Assembly: GCA_037367405.1 (NCBI GenBank)
Contig: JAZKJV010000684.1
Span: 1,426,001 to 1,490,000, forward strand
Length of the DNA: 64,000 bases
Direction of reading: 5' to 3'
Source of the DNA: Ottelia alismoides
Lineage: Eukaryota; Streptophyta; Magnoliopsida; Alismatales; Hydrocharitaceae
This document shows positions 1 through 12,000 of this stretch, in pieces (within the stretch, counting starts at the first letter, position 1; each line of letters starts with the position of its first letter). A program made the translations under genes and the position numbers. Under the pieces are notes generated by a model, which saw nothing but the letters and a program-made list of their open reading frames with translations, was not told the DNA's origin and searched no databases.

Positions 1-722
1 AGGCTTTGGTGAGGAAAAAGATCGTGACATGGAAATCATCATCAATCACTTATATCTCAACGAGATCTATCATCACATCCTATAAATAAAATAAATGAAA
101 AGGAATTACTCTGATATCATCTTATGATTAGTAAATGAAATTGCGAAGTGTTGATCTTAACGAGAAAGTGGTTGGAGTGTTGAGTTGTTAGAATAACCTT
201 CTTTTTAAGAAAGTGGCTAATTTTATGGATAGTGTCATTGCCTATGTACTTACTTCTCTTATATTATAATAACCTAAATTCTTATTAAAATTTAATATTA
301 CTGCTTGTACACAACATTTGTTGATGTCTCTTTATCCCTAACATAAATGGCAGGAAAGGCGCTTGCAACCGAATAGCTTGGTTAGCAAGATCCTTAGTTT
401 TTGATGAACAATCAATTCTTTTGACAAAACACATAACAATATCTTAGACAATTGTATTTTTATTGTTCTTACCCTCTCTTCTGTCAGACTTTAGATGTAC
501 AATATTATCATATAATTTCCTTTTGATGCATGTTGTCCCATATGGGAATTAATGCAACATTTCTTATGGTTACATCTGTCTTGATGTGGCTTGTTCTATT
601 ATTGTGAATGTCATTCATCCTGCTAAAACGTTTCCCTACATGTATGTACTTGATGTGATTTATCATGAATTAAATAATGTGAATCTTGTATAAACAGGTA
701 ACTCGGATCTCGAGGCTCCACA
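1..722 (+). repeat. 5' LTR of the Tekay-like element, 3' part only
   Basis: The first 722 bases repeat, with scattered differences, the last part of the 3' LTR (about 58255-58992). Examples are the stretch AAATCATCATCAATCA near 36 and near 58284 and the terminal CTCCACA. The LTR ends in CA at 722 and a PBS follows at once. The differences between the two copies are many, so the insertion is old. The upstream part of this LTR, with the promoter, lies left of the window. Confidence 0.85.
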
Positions 723-726
723 GATT

Positions 727-738
727 TGCTATCAGAGC
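727..738 (+). other. Primer binding site, tRNA-iMet type (Tekay-like element)
   Basis: TGCTATCAGAGC lies 4 bases after the LTR end and matches the usual plant iMet PBS TGGTATCAGAGC at 11 of 12 positions. It fixes the + orientation of the element and the LTR end at 722. Confidence 0.85.
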
Positions 739-740
739 AA

Positions 741-2270
741 AGGTACCATGTTACACAGATTCGGAGTAATTTTGATCTCATTGGGTTCTCAAATAATGAG
801 AGTGCTCCGACTTATCGCACGTCTGAGAGGTAATGAATGATATCCATATTGAATAACAACATGTGTCACTGTCAATCCACATTTAGCATCTAATGTCCAT
901 ATAGTAATATCAAGAAGAGAATAATACCATCAATTATACTTGCGAACACCCACCATTATGACTGATGATGTTGGTTCTTGTGCAGAACCATGATGTCCAG
1001 GGCTGATTAGGAGATAATAGACTGCTTAGAGCACATCCTGGATTATAGACCTTTATCAACAACAAAATAATCTGAGGGGCCAGCATGATCAGATCTTGGC
1101 CCAACAGACAGAGATAGCCGATAGACAAATATAGAGATGAGATTCGTTAGGAGGTTCAACATCCCCAATCTGGTGACCCATCTATGGGGACACCAATGCA
1201 CGAAGCAGATACTGGAGATTATGGAAGGGAGCAAGATCCCTTACATGTTATAGATGAGCTAGTGCATGGCCACTCCGCCTTATAGTCATCAATCAGTCTT
1301 CGCATCATACTAGCAAGCTTATGTGCCCAAGTTCGAAGGTACATGGACCCCAGATGAGGCAGAGCAGTGGTTTGAAGAAAGTGGTGAAGGTACTTCAGAT
1401 GATTCGTGTGCCACGAGATTCCCAACCACCTTTTGTAGAGTACTGCTTGGATGAATTCGTCGAGAGGTGGTGGGAGGTGACAATTTCTAAGATGGGAGCA
1501 ACGACTTAAAGTCTAGCTTCAGATCTCACTTCTTCTCTAGGAATGGAAGGAGTCCCAACACCGGCTTTTTGCTGAGCTTAGATTGGGGCGGATGATAGCC
1601 AGACAGTATTTTGTACGCTACACCGAGCTATCCTGCAAACTCATCGGCTGCTGCTACTTTTCTACAGGAGAAGTTGGAGAAGTTTATCAGGGGGATAAGA
1701 GAAGAGATACAAGAGAATATGATTAGACTATGCTTATTTGAGTCTACCGATGCAGCAAAGAAGTTCGAGTACATCAGACAGAAACATTTTGGAAGTTCTT
1801 CCGAGGAAGCACCTGTACCCCATCGATCATATGGATTGATTCGATTATCGTTTCAGCAGTGGAGGTTAGCCCAACGATTCCACCCTTCGAGATCAGCATC
1901 TTTTGATCGTGCTCGCTTCTTTCCTATGTCTACCTTGGGAGCGGCACTAGCCAGTCGGCATTAGTGTAGCATTAACATTTGGGACATAGAGAGAGAGAGG
2001 AGAGACCTATATCAAGTTCAACTCAGAGTGTCGACATGTTTATTATGTCTATCCCGTCAATGTGATGTTTCTTATGCCATCAGTGGGGTCACTACCAGTC
2101 TCAGTGCACCTAGGCTCCTCGTGCGGCTTAACCTCAGCCACATCCTTCTCAACCACAATCACAACGTACATAGAGTTTTCATGGTGCGAACTCCAATTTC
2201 AGAAGGTCGCAGAGACAAACACAGAGTGTGGTCGACTCAAGCACAATAGTAGATAGGCAGGGACAACTTC
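741..2270 (+). pseudogene. Decayed gag of the Tekay-like element
   Basis: After about 300 bp of leader, broken reading frames on the + strand carry Tekay-type gag wording. There is a glutamine-rich, coiled-coil-like stretch near 1035-1120. A capsid-like segment follows at about 1318-1520, including RVPRDSQPPFVEYCLDEF and a WW pair. Another segment at 1611-1964 includes FLQEKLEKFIRGI. The frame is lost repeatedly, so no Gag could be made. The zinc knuckle expected at the C terminus is not clear in 2030-2250. Gag would form the virus-like particle in the cytoplasm. Assignment rests on position between PBS and protease and on family resemblance. Confidence 0.7.
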
Positions 2271-2289
2271 ATGCAGTCACTCAGGAGTA

Positions 2290-2790
2290 GCCACGTACAA
2301 TAGCTACTATAGTGAAAAGTATGGTCTCAGTCTTAGGTTGTCCTTTCCATGTTTTATTTGATTCTGCTGCGACCCATTCATTCATCGCCTCAGGATTAGT
2401 AGCTTCAGTGGGTAGAGTTGCAGAGGCCATCGATCTTCCATATGACATCCATGGGCCAGGTTGACAACTGTTCATGATTAGATTGATGGTCACAGGTCTA
2501 CTAGTGTTGATTGGCGGTCATGAGATGTGTGTATACTATCTTTTACTACATCTTGATGAGGTTGATCTGGTTTAAGGTATGGATTGGTTGTCATCTCATC
2601 ATGCTTTGGTTAATAGCTTTAGGAAGACAGTTGTCTTCAGAATTCCATATTTGCTTGAGTTCACTTTTAAGAACCTTACATGACTCTAAGATGGAGTACA
2701 TCTTAGTGTTAAGAGCCCAAAGACTCATTGACTAGGGATGTAATACATTCTAGTATTTTTTCAGGAGACACCTGAGAGAGAGAGAGAGAG
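2290..2790 (+). pseudogene. Decayed aspartic protease of the Tekay-like element
   Basis: The frame around 2320-2460 reads FHVLFDSAATHSFIASGLV. DSA stands where the active-site DSG/DTG triad of retroelement proteases is expected, followed by the usual THSFIA. A second family mark, GMDWL, is readable near 2575. Stops interrupt the frame between these marks. The protease would process Gag-Pol. It lies between gag and RT as in all Ty3/gypsy elements. A GA-dinucleotide run at about 2775-2788 sits in the protease-RT spacer. Confidence 0.75.
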
Positions 2791-2793
2791 TCG

Positions 2794-4110
2794 ATGACCC
2801 ATGACAACATGGTGGTATCATACCACCCTGGTGTATTTCCCGATGACTTGCCAGGTTTATTGCCTGAGAGAGAGGGGGAGATTGAGTTCAAGATCACGTT
2901 TCTACCTGGTATACAACCAATCTCGATGGATCCACACCGCATGGAACTAGCTGAGTTGAGAGAGCTGAAGGTGCAGCTATAAGCGCTACTTGACTTGGGT
3001 TTTGTGAGGCCGTGCAATTCATCTTGGGGTGCTCCCATCTTATTTGTTAGGTAGAAGGATGGATCCATGAGGTTGTGCGTTGACTATTGACAACTGAATA
3101 AGAGACTAATGAAGAACCATTATCCTCTAGTGCACATTGATGACTTGGTCGACCAATTATTAGGATCTTCGGTGTTTTCAAAGATTGACCTTCGGTCTGG
3201 CTACCACTAGTTGATGATTCGGAAATCTAACACCCCTAAAACATCATTTAGGAATCGATATGGGCATTACGAGTTCGTCGTGATGTCGTTTGGACTCACA
3301 TATGCCCCTACTGCATTCATGGACTTGATGAACATGATTTCTGTCCATACCTAGACAAGTTTGTGGTCGTTTTCATCGATGATGTGGATATATTCTTGAA
3401 ATGAGTGGGACTGCATAAATGATTTGAAGATAGTTCTTGACACATTTTGAGAGCACAAGATATATGCCAAGTTGAGCAAGTGCGAGTTTTGTTATCCTAG
3501 GTCTCATTCCTTGGGCATGTAATTTCTAGGGTAGGAGTTATAGTTGATCCTACGAAGATTGAGGCAGTTATATCTTGGGAGTATCCTAAGACGGTCCCTC
3601 AGATCTGTAGTTTCCTTGGGCTGGCGGGCTACTACATACGCTTCATCAATGACTTTTCATGGATTGTTCTTCCCTTGACGCGATTGTCACAGAAGGAATT
3701 TCCATTCATCTAGGATGATTCTTGCAAGCATGCTTTCAGGACACTGAAGGAGAGGATGACAACTACTCCCATTCTTGTACTTTTGTCAAGTACCCAAGAC
3801 AATGCGGTTTATACGTATGATGCATGAGATGACCTAGGAGCAGTACTGATGCATCAAGGACACATGATTGTGTACGCATCATGTCAGTTGAGGCCTCATG
3901 AGCAGAACTACCCTACCCACGACTTAGATCTGGTGGCAGTTATCTTCACCTTGAAGATTTGGCATCACTACCTCTATGGGGCGAACTTTGAAATTTTCAT
4001 GGACCACAAGAGTTTTAAGTACATTTTCGATCGAAAGGAGATGAACATGCGGCAACGTAGATGGCTTTAGCTACCGAAGGATTAGGACTGCACTATCTCA
4101 TACCACCCTG
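2794..4110 (+). pseudogene. Decayed reverse transcriptase and RNase H (Tekay-like)
   Basis: RT begins near FPDDLPGLLPERE (about 2838-2876) and continues through the LDLGFVRP and SSWGAP motifs. The catalytic box is read as FIDD at about 3370-3381, where YIDD or FIDD is normal. In-frame stops are seen at about 2980, 3055, 3088 and 3209, and a frameshift lies near the catalytic box. RNase H follows at about 3790-4070. An open stretch there includes [21 protein letters not shown], with the D/E spacing of the family. These domains copy the element RNA to DNA in the particle. The breaks rule out activity. Confidence 0.88.
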
Positions 4111-4349
4111 GTAAGGGAAATGTAATGACATATGTGCTTAGAAGGAGATCTCATGCAGAGGGTAGGATGAATTTGTTGTACACGTGGGGCATGCTTGCAA
4201 CATTGACTGATTGGCACTCTCATGAGAGTTCATCCCTATCACTATCGTTCCTCTGTGATTCAACAACATATGGGATCATGCCATAGACAAATGTTACAAT
4301 TTTATGGTAATGGAGTCCATTTCATAGAAGGTTGGATGGGTCGTTGTGC

Positions 4350-4612
4350 TCGATGATGTGAAATTGCATAGAGATTCTTGATGAGGTACACAATTCACGG
4401 TTATCTATTCATCCTGACAGTATGAAAATGTATCATGATATACATAAGCATTTCTGGTTGGATGGGATGAAGCACAATGTGGCCCATCATGTAAGTAGGT
4501 GCTTGACCTGTCAGATGGTCAAGTAGAGAATAGGAGACCGCAAGGGTTGTTACACTCTCTTTCCATTCCCAAGTGGAAGTAGGAGATCATCTCAGGTTTC
4601 ATGAAGCTTTCA
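4350..4612 (+). pseudogene. Integrase N-terminal zinc-binding region (Tekay-like), truncated
   Basis: The frame reads HNSRLSIHPDSMKMYHDIHK, then a tryptophan, then CLTCQMVK, which is the HHCC zinc-binding pattern that opens gypsy integrase. The start of the next segment (FPSGS/WK, then GFMKL) is still seen up to about 4612. The DDE catalytic core that should follow is absent. The sequence picks up again only at 51093, beyond the catalytic core. The core was lost, probably by the same deletion that removed the end of element G. Confidence 0.75.
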
Positions 4613-5690
4613 TTAATTCCATACCATCCTCAAGAATCATAAGATCAAGTCCAAACTCAAAATCAAATCCCAGTTCCTCAAGTGAAACCTCATCTCATCT
4701 CATCATGACTGCAGCCGTGTATTAGAGTGTTGGTCATATTCTTTAAGGATAAGATTAAGCATGAAATATATCTTACAAATATTTCTAACGAGGGAAGTGT
4801 GAATTATTAAGTTCAAGATCCTAATAATTAAGACAGGTTAACTCTGAGTTTTTGGACTTCATAAACCAAGTGTTATGAATCTCAATAGGCCTTGTTATGA
4901 ATAGTGAAAGTGTCAGGGAAACACCAATTTAAAAGTTAGCAGGTTAATGAGTTAGAGAATTTTATTCGAAGAATTTTAAGAACAAAAACTATAAAACAGG
5001 TACCCTTAGATAGAACACAATAAAAAGTAACTAAAACATAATACAAGAACATTATAGGGGTACCAACACAACACAACCAAACATTAGCTTCTCAACCAAA
5101 AGCATCAGACGTGAATCCACAAGGTTTAAAATCACATCCATTCTTATGCTTCACTTGATTCCTCCTCACAGAGTAAACCTTAGAATAGAATAGGAAAGAT
5201 CTTCGCTGACTAAAAAAACGAAGCGATTCGACTGATGTCATTATTCCTCAAAATTAATATCCATATCAACATCTGAAGACTTGAAGTTTCTTAAAATGGA
5301 AGGAAGATATATCAAACCCCTTATTTTCTGCAATAGACCCATGGGTTTGTCTTAAACGTGAAAAGCTAGACAAAAGTGAAAAGCTAGACATATGAGGATG
5401 GCATAACTCATAAGTCATGATTTTTAGGCTTTGGAATATCCTTAAGGAAAGGTGCATGCTCCTCCATATCCAACTCTTACAATAACAGACTATCTTCCTC
5501 AATAGGCATCATTTTTTAAAGAGATCTTTATCAACTTGATCTTCCAAAATATCGAGTTCACATCTAAACTTCCTTCCATGGTTTACTCTGCAAGGGCTTA
5601 AGACTAGGCAACCTTTTACATTCTAAAGACTCCAACGATTCAAAGAGTAACTGTTACATCAAAGGCACCCCTTCAGAAAATTAGAACTCT
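4613..5690. other. Unassigned stretch at the left border of element G
   Basis: Neither Tekay nor a certain G feature is seen here. A short + strand match to Tekay ends near 4612. The sequence up to about 5690 is AT-rich, without a domain or a long open frame. A - strand frame at 5266-5502 is only 78 codons. It may be the remains of the G 3' untranslated region after loss of its 3' LTR, or a separate old insertion. I could not align it with the noncoding end of the LARD or with the G 5' LTR. Confidence 0.3.
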
Positions 5691-6420
5691 CTTGAGAAAC
5701 TAAACTAAGGTTTTATTTTTATTTTTATTTTTATTTTTAAAAGAAATTTGTAAATATATACAGAAAAAGAATGTGTATGATGCCAAAATAATTAGTACTC
5801 TCTTCAAAATAATTTTTAAAACTTTGCAAACCATATAATATATATAAAAATTTCCAAATATTTTACAAACTATTTTTACAAATATTTTCAAATCCACATG
5901 CCCATAGCTCATAATAAATATACAAAACATGTGAAAGTGTGAGCTATGAATAAAAGTATATATATATATATGCAATACACACACACACACACTCTATACT
6001 TAGGTTGTATTATGTCCTCATGGCACAAGTGAAATGAAATACATAGCTCATAATAGGATAAACATGACAGGGACATGAAAAACAGTCAGACCACCTTATA
6101 ATTAGGCATCAAATAGACTAAGTGTAGGGATGAAGGACATAGAAATTGGTAAAAAAGAATAAAAATAGAAACAGATCATCTAAGAATAATAGGGTGTCAG
6201 TTCCCCCATATACTAAGGCTAAAACAATCTAAGTATAAAGAATGGAATAAAGAATAGAAAGAACGATGAGATAACAAAAGATGACCTAGAAGAATATATA
6301 GAACTAGTGTTTAGTTCCCCCTATATGCACACTCTAAATAGTCTAATTTAGGAGTAAGAAAGTAAAAAAGGGAAGAACCCAAATCCTATAAGAATAAAGT
6401 ATGTGTCAGTAGAAGAAATA
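5690..6420 (-). other. 3' noncoding region of element G, shared with the LARD
   Basis: Read on the - strand this resembles the LARD region around 16140-17100. Both have a (C/T)ATGAGGACATA(A/G) box followed by CTAAG(T/C)ATAG and later CATAGCTCACACTTT or CATAACTCACACTTT. Both carry repeated units of the form TACTTAG...CTAAGTATNGGGGG. Here such units lie at about 5987-6004, 6190-6240 and 6305-6360. The region also holds a (TA)n tract near 5958-5970 and a (CA)n tract near 5975-5991. The match links G and the LARD to one family. Confidence 0.6.
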
Positions 6421-6539
6421 ATAGATGAATTTGCAAGATGTTGAATCTGCTAGATCTGAATCTTCAAGCTGTGACTTCATGCTATATCTGAAATATCTGC
6501 AAGGGGCTCGATCAACATGAAGTAAATTACTTCAACTGG

Positions 6540-7750
6540 AACCAATCGTTCTTTAGATTCCACAAAATGCTTCAATAGTTGACCTTGACTAGGAAATAAC
6601 ATGCACCATCTATGAGATCAACAATCTCTATACATCCATCACTTGCACTTCCTTCACTATATAGGGACCCATCCATTTTGTCTTTAGTTTTCTGTGGAAA
6701 ATCTTCAACTTTGCGTTGAACAACCATACCTTTTGTCTCGAGATAAAGTTCTTGCATCTAATATGTAGGTCATGCAACTTCTTAACTTTATCCTTATAGA
6801 TCAAGTTGTTGTCATATGCTCGGTTTCGGATTTCCACAAGCTCATTTAGATTCAAGTAATGACATAGTTTACTAGGTGACAACTCCAATTAATTTTCTTC
6901 ATTTTCCATTCTGATTTGTGAATTAATTCATCAAGAGAATGGTATGGCTTACCATAAATCATTCTAAAATGTGAAGTACCCAGTGGAGTCTTGTAAGCCA
7001 GCATATAAGACCATAAAACTTTGTCCAATAGTTGGGACCAATATTCTTCCTATCAAGATGAACTATCTTCTATAGAATACTCTTCACCTTTCTATTTGAA
7101 ACTTCTGCCATGTCGTTCGACTGGGGTGGTAAGGACTAGTAATTCTGTACTCAAACTTGTAGTTCTTAGCCAAAGATTTCATCTCTCTATTCATAAAGTG
7201 GCTACTTCCATCTGAAAGCAAAACTTTAGGTACCCTGAACCTTGAAATTATACGATCCTTAATAAACTTATAGACAGTTCTATTGTTTGTTGCTCGGGTT
7301 GGGATAGCATCCATCCACCTTGGAAGATAATCAACTGCTAACAATATGTACTCAAATCCATTGTTGTTGGGAAAGGGACCCATGAAATATATGCCCCATA
7401 AGTCAAAAATATAACAAAAGACCACCGGTTGCATGGGCATCTCATCTCTATAACCAATCCTCCCATCCTTTGATAAATACGGCACGACCGTACAAAATCC
7501 ATAGCATCTCTAAATAAGATCGGCCAATATAATCCACATGGTAGTACTTTGTGAGTGTTTCTTTTTCCCGAGTGGTGTTATCCAGCTTCTAGTGAATGAA
7601 AATGTGCGAGGACACTTTAGAATTCCTCTTGAGGAATACACATTCTCTAAACACAGTCTGATCCTTCAAAAAAAAGGAACATATCCTCTCAATGGTATCT
7701 CCTCGAATATGACATCAGTCAGTTAATGCTGCTTATAATCCAACCATGGG
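6540..7750 (-). pseudogene. Decayed integrase of element G
   Basis: The integrase core frame runs from 7485 to 7084 and includes FDLWGIYFMGPFP and EYILLAVDYLPRWMDAI. The second catalytic acidic region reads LLSDGSSHF, and the third is weak near SPYHPS. The C-terminal domain (about 6888-6560) reads ELVEIRNRAYDNN, LFNAKLKIF and KWMGPYIV, matching the tail of Athila-type integrase. Several frame changes separate the parts. Integrase would insert element DNA in the nucleus. It lies 3' of RNase H as normal. Confidence 0.87.
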
Positions 7751-7835
7751 GAATTTTCTTGGAGAAAAGATAACTTGCCATATTGCCATACCATGGAAGT
7801 CAGTTGACAACACAAATCAACTCATCTGGAAAGGT

Positions 7836-8219
7836 CTATCTAATTAGCTCCGATTCGGGGGAATTCTTCAACTCCAATCGGGATAAATGATCAGCTACTA
7901 TGTTCTTGACTCCAGGTTTATCCTTAATTTTCAAATCAAACTCTTGGAGTAATAGAATCCACATAAGAAGACACGCCTCCACGTACTTCTTTTCCATGAG
8001 ATATATAATGGTTGTTTGATCTGTGTATATTGTCACCTTAGAACTAACAATATTATACCTAAACTTCTCAAGGGCCCAAATTACCGTGAGCATTTCCTTT
8101 TCAGTACCTGTAAAACTTTTCCGAGCTTGATTTAAAATTTTGCTCACGTAGTGAATTACAAAAGGTATCCCTTCTCGTAGTTGACCTATTAAAACTCTTA
8201 TAACATAAATTTGAAGCAT
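7836..8219 (-). pseudogene. Decayed RNase H of element G
   Basis: This open stretch of 127 codons carries IHYVSKILNQARKSFTGTEK, then VIWALEKFRYNIVSSKVTIY, TDQTTIIYL, and later KNIVADHLSRLE, the order of Athila/Tat RNase H. TDQ replaces the usual TDH. It is the longest clean piece of G pol but has no RT in the same open frame, so it cannot act alone. Confidence 0.9.
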
Positions 8220-8234
8220 CAGTCATGATATCGA

Positions 8235-9089
8235 AGGGAACAACCAATCAGGAGCTTACAATATCGGAGAGTTACGATTTTTTCTCTTTAAGAGCTCAAA
8301 GGCCTCAAGACACATGTGATCTATAATAAACTCTGTGTCTTTTCCCAAGATCTCATCAGTGGTCGGGAAATCTTAGAGAAATCTTGAATGAATCTTCTAT
8401 AAAAATCCAATGTACCCTAGAAATGACCTAACTGACTTAATGTTGGTTAGTGGGTCAAGTATCCTGATCAAATCCACCTTGGCACAAGTTTCTTGATCAC
8501 ATCCACCTTGGTAGGGTCAACCTCTATTCCCTTCTTGGAGATGATGTGCCCCAACACACTACCCTCCTTAACCATAAAATGACTCTTTTCCCATTAGAGT
8601 ATCTGATTCACCTGCCTACACCTTTGAAGTACTCAGTCCAAATGCGCTAAACAAGAATCAAATGAATCGTCATGGATAGATAAATCATACATGAATACCT
8701 CTAGAAAATCTCCCACCATTTCGACAAATACAATGACCATGCACTGCTGAAAAGTGCATGGGGTATTGCAAAGTCCAAATGGTATGTGTCTGAACATGTA
8801 AGTGTCGAAAGGACTTGCAAAAGTGGTCTTTTATTGATATTCAGGGGCGATGGCTACTTGATTGTATCTTGAGTACCCGTCAAGAAAATAATAGAACTCT
8901 TTCCCTGCTAATCTTTCCAAGATCTTATCAATAAAAGGTAAGGGAAAGTGATCTTTCTTGGTCGCAACATTCAAGCATATGTAATTAACACAACCGCACC
9001 ACGATGTGGGTACTCATGTTGTGATCTCAATTCCTTCCTTATTGGCGGTCATCTGAATGTCCGACTTCTTTGAGACGACATGTAGGTGG
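8235..9089 (-). pseudogene. Decayed reverse transcriptase of element G, main part
   Basis: Reading leftward from the LARD border: LHVVSKKS, NVATKKDHFPLPFIDKIL, LDGYSRYNQVAIAPE, FGLCNTPCTFQQCM, then the catalytic box near 8660, read as EVFMYDLS where FMDD is expected. The first catalytic aspartate is therefore tyrosine here. Stops and frameshifts are present. The first part of RT lies at 22295-22606, on the other side of the LARD. The frame runs on from one side to the other when the LARD and one copy of its target duplication are disregarded. Confidence 0.88.
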
Positions 9090-9094
9090 GGCGC
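9090..9094. repeat. Left target-site duplication of the LARD (eroded)
   Basis: GGCGC precedes the LTR and TGCAC (22290-22294) follows it, 3 of 5 identical. The pairing is supported by the G RT frame, which joins exactly across the element when one copy is kept. Confidence 0.6.
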
Positions 9095-12000
9095 TCATGA
9101 ATCTACATTTCATCACCTTTATTCTATCATTTTGGCCTCTAAAACCCTAGCTAATGCATGTAAATAGCACTATTTTGTACAAATTAGCATTCATTATTTG
9201 TTCTATTTATTGTGCATAAAAATAGTTTTTAATGCCAAAATTATAGAATAAAGAAAAGCAAAGAATAAAATATCTAAGGCTTTTTATGACCCTAAACCTC
9301 TGAGACCAAGTCAAGAATTGATTTGGTCGACAAGGAATAAAGTAAGGGGGAAAGGGCCACATACACAATAAAAATCATATTCTTTTATTCATAAATAAAG
9401 CTTCTCGGGACCTATTTTATTCTTTATCCTTTGTTAATCAAATCAATAAACTTTGTATAAGACAGTTATAGATAATAATACATGAAAAATACAAAATTTA
9501 GTTACACAAAAATGATATACAATATACAAATTATACTCAAAATAAGAATCTAAAATCCGAACTTTCTAGACCCATATCTCCTAAATGAAAACTCAAAATG
9601 CACCAAAATCACCTTTTAATTATATATAACTTTTAATAAACTATTTAATGAAGGTGGTTTCATATTTTTGGGAGCTAAGGTGTGAAAGTTAGGTTTTTGA
9701 CCCCTATTGCATATTATACTTGATAAAATAATCATTTTTATCTATTCCTTATTATTTTTATAATTTTATAATTTTATATTTTTATAAATATTATTCATAG
9801 CACTTGTGCATAATTAAAATATAATAAAACAATGAAAAAGAAAATAAAATAACTAAATAAATAAAAATGGGTAAGTAAAATACCTATACGTATACATCTA
9901 TATAAGTAAAAGTGAAATTCATTCTTTTATTCTTTATTCTTTTATATTTTTATTACTATAAATATTATTTATATTTTATTCAAAAATATAGAAATAAATT
10001 AAAATTGAACAACATCATTTACTATTTTATAGCTAAATACATAGGTACATATACCTATACTCACACATATATAACATATACCTATATTTATTTAAGTATA
10101 GAAATAACATCAAAAATAAAATAAAAATATACTTGTGCACATAAAAATAAGTTACAAATATATAAAATAATAGAATAAAATAATAAAATCAAATTTAAAA
10201 ATAAAATATACAAAGCATAGATGAATATGCTTATAAATGTACCCTTAAATTTTGACTTGTAATAAATAAATCCAAAAAAATAAATAAAAATCATATTAAA
10301 ATACTACATAAAATAAAAAATATTTTTTATAATCAAAATTTAATAAAATAATTTACTTTTTTTTATTCATTTATTTGTGAATAAAAGCCCTGCCTTTTTC
10401 TGGTTGGTCCATGTGGACTAATCGATGCCCTTCGCTTGTTGACCTCCGGTCAACTACCCCTGGCACCTCTGAACCCTGTCAGGAGTGTTGCATCCCCTCT
10501 TTTCCTCCATATTTCTAGCTCGATTCTTCACTCCTTTTCATCGAGTCTTCATGCCACAATCAACTTTAATCATCATACATCCACACCAAAATCACATATT
10601 CATTGTACATAGCGTCGATTACTCCTAACATGTCGGTCAATAAGGGTGCTGCTCTTGTTCATAAATAAAAACCTCCTTCCATCTCTTCGATTTTGGTCAT
10701 CTACGGAGCCCTTAAGCCCCCGCTTCCAGCCAAGAGAGTCACCAAGTGACAGCTGGAGACCCATGGAGCATTTGAGAGCGGCTGAAGGAGGAGAAGTTGC
10801 ACCCCACGGTGGCGCTCCAGCCACCTCTGCTCCACGAGCTGCGCATCTACTTTATTTAGGTTAGAATTAATCCTAGGTTTTATTTCATGCAATTTATTTC
10901 ATGTTTTAGTTAGTTATTTAGCTTAAATTAACTTGGATACCCTCGTCGGAGCTCTCGAGCTCCGGTTGTGTTTCGCCATACCCTACACCAGTTCTGACCA
11001 CACATGCCACCCCCACTTCCTTTCCCTAACATTTCTCCACGCTTAGCCCACATTCAGCCACCTATGTCACTTGGTGATTTGGTGAACAATGCTCCCTCTA
11101 CCACCATTGCTGGAGCACACTCGCATCCACCTCATCTTCTACGTATTCCATGCCTAATCGGGTCGAGGCACTTTGCCTTCGACCCGGGAGTTTGTTGATG
11201 TAGGAACCACGCTCGAAGGACCCATTTGGGAAGGTTTTGAGATTCCGAAAGTCCTCCAGGAATGACTTACCTCTAGGGCTCGTTCAGTGAGCCTCAAACT
11301 TTTTTGGCACCGCCAATCATCATGAAACACCATCAGTGAGCCCTCAGGCACTTCAGAAGCGTGATTCACAATTGGAGGAGTCATCTAGGGTCGATCGAAT
11401 GAGATCCAGGGAAGCCCTCTTCCCATTTCATCCAGATGCATTTGGAGCCGTCCGATCATGTTCCGTTCTTTGTGAGCAGTAGGGGGACGTTGGATCAAGC
11501 CGAGCATCAGTCGTCAGATTGCCTCCCGCAATCTAATTCCAGGTGTCCATCGCCGAAGGGGTATCACGTCTCCTACGCATGCCATGTGTTTAAGTAACGG
11601 AATCGTCACTATCCATCTCTACACCTTGTAGAGGTAATTGCATATCTTTCCCCCTCTTTTGTTGTATTTATTTTTAATGTTGTAAATAAAATATGTAATG
11701 TAAATGGACATTTTACATATAGAGGCCTATACTTATTTGAAATTGCATATGGGTTCAGTCCACGTCACCTCACGTGTCGTCCCACTTGAGGTTGCAAAAT
11801 TGCATGTATGTCTTGGAATTTTTATAAATTGTAAAATAGTTAGTAAAATTGAAACATCTGTTGTATACTTTTGGCATATTTGAAAATTAGCCCCTGACAT
11901 TTATTTTTATTGCAAATATGCCCTTCATGATTCATGTATTTTTGGTACTTGAATTTCATTTATTAAAAATAGCACTTGCTTCAAAAATTATGAAAAATTG

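Noticed and set aside
5940..6000. CRISPR-like or functional repeat in the (TA)n(CA)n tract
   Set aside because: It is a simple microsatellite in element noncoding DNA. No CRISPR-type repeat and spacer pattern is present anywhere in the window.
10600..11384. Frames in the GC-rich middle of LTR A
   Set aside because: They are not conserved as open frames in the partner LTR B, so they are chance ORFs.
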